In this document: positions 5,346 through 5,403 of the stretch, piece after piece | Position numbering within the stretch: the stretch's first letter is position 1 | How the letters are laid out: every line of letters begins with the position of its first letter | Origin: an uncultured Carnobacterium sp. | GTDB lineage: Bacteria; Bacillota; Bacilli; Lactobacillales; Aerococcaceae | Length of the DNA stretch: 5,403 bases | Direction: 5' to 3' | NCBI GenBank assembly: GCA_937923125.1 | Contig: CALALK010000124.1 | Span: 1-5,403 of the forward strand | Notes under the pieces: generated by a model | What the model saw: only the letters and a program-made list of their open reading frames with translations | Database searches by the model: none | Told to the model about the DNA's origin: nothing | Program-made: the position numbers and the translations under genes

Positions 5346-5403
5346 ATGAGACATTTAACTAAAAGTGCTGTATTTCTTTTCTTTACCAAAGGGAAAAAGG
5401 TAC
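5346..5403 (+). CDS. Start of an unidentified gene (19 codons, cut by window edge)
   Basis: An ATG at 5346 opens a frame with no stop to the end of the window and reads MRHLTKSAVFLFFTKGKKV. A strong ribosome binding site, AGAGGTG (5334-5340), lies 5 nt upstream, which is the main support. The N-terminus is short and mixed: two basic patches around a hydrophobic AVFLFF stretch. It could be a signal or membrane segment or part of a cytoplasmic protein. I do not recognise the family. Confidence 0.5.
   Translation, partial: MRHLTKSAVFLFFTKGKKV

Overview
The window looks like chromosomal DNA from a low-GC Gram-positive coccus of the Firmicutes, most likely a Lactobacillales or Gemella-type oral/mucosal commensal such as Granulicatella, Streptococcus or Gemella. 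The reasons are the A+T-rich base composition, purine-rich Shine-Dalgarno sites, a YSIRK-type signal peptide on a sortase-type surface protein, and a CshA-family adhesin. The genus is an inference; no rRNA or other marker is present.

Layout, read from the right end. At 5346-5403 a plus-strand gene begins with a good ribosome binding site and runs off the edge after 19 codons; its product cannot be identified. It diverges, across a 122-bp promoter region, from a complete minus-strand gene (3853-5223). That gene encodes a 456-residue DacA/PBP5-type D-alanyl-D-alanine carboxypeptidase with all three active-site motifs. A 306-bp intergenic region (3547-3852) follows. It holds weak terminator-like inverted repeats and a good predicted promoter for the next gene.

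That next gene fills the rest of the window (minus strand, 3546 down to base 1, open at the edge). It encodes the first 1182 residues of a CshA/CshB-type fibrillar adhesin. In order these are: a YSIRK-type signal peptide, a 10-residue tandem repeat linker rich in Glu, Thr, Ala and Lys, a short Arg-rich motif, a CshA NR2-like non-repetitive adhesive region, a GEVED-type domain, and four full CshA fibril repeats plus the start of a fifth. The remaining repeats and the expected LPXTG sorting signal would lie beyond base 1.

Both complete or near-complete genes act at the cell surface. The carboxypeptidase trims peptidoglycan stem pentapeptides, and the adhesin is expected to be sortase-linked to that same peptidoglycan. 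Each appears to have its own promoter, so they are neighbours rather than a clear operon. I see no defence system, CRISPR array, insertion sequence, tRNA or rRNA. The window is largely ordinary; the points worth a second look are the adhesin's repeat structure, the symmetric sequences around the two promoters, and the unusual basic tail of the carboxypeptidase.
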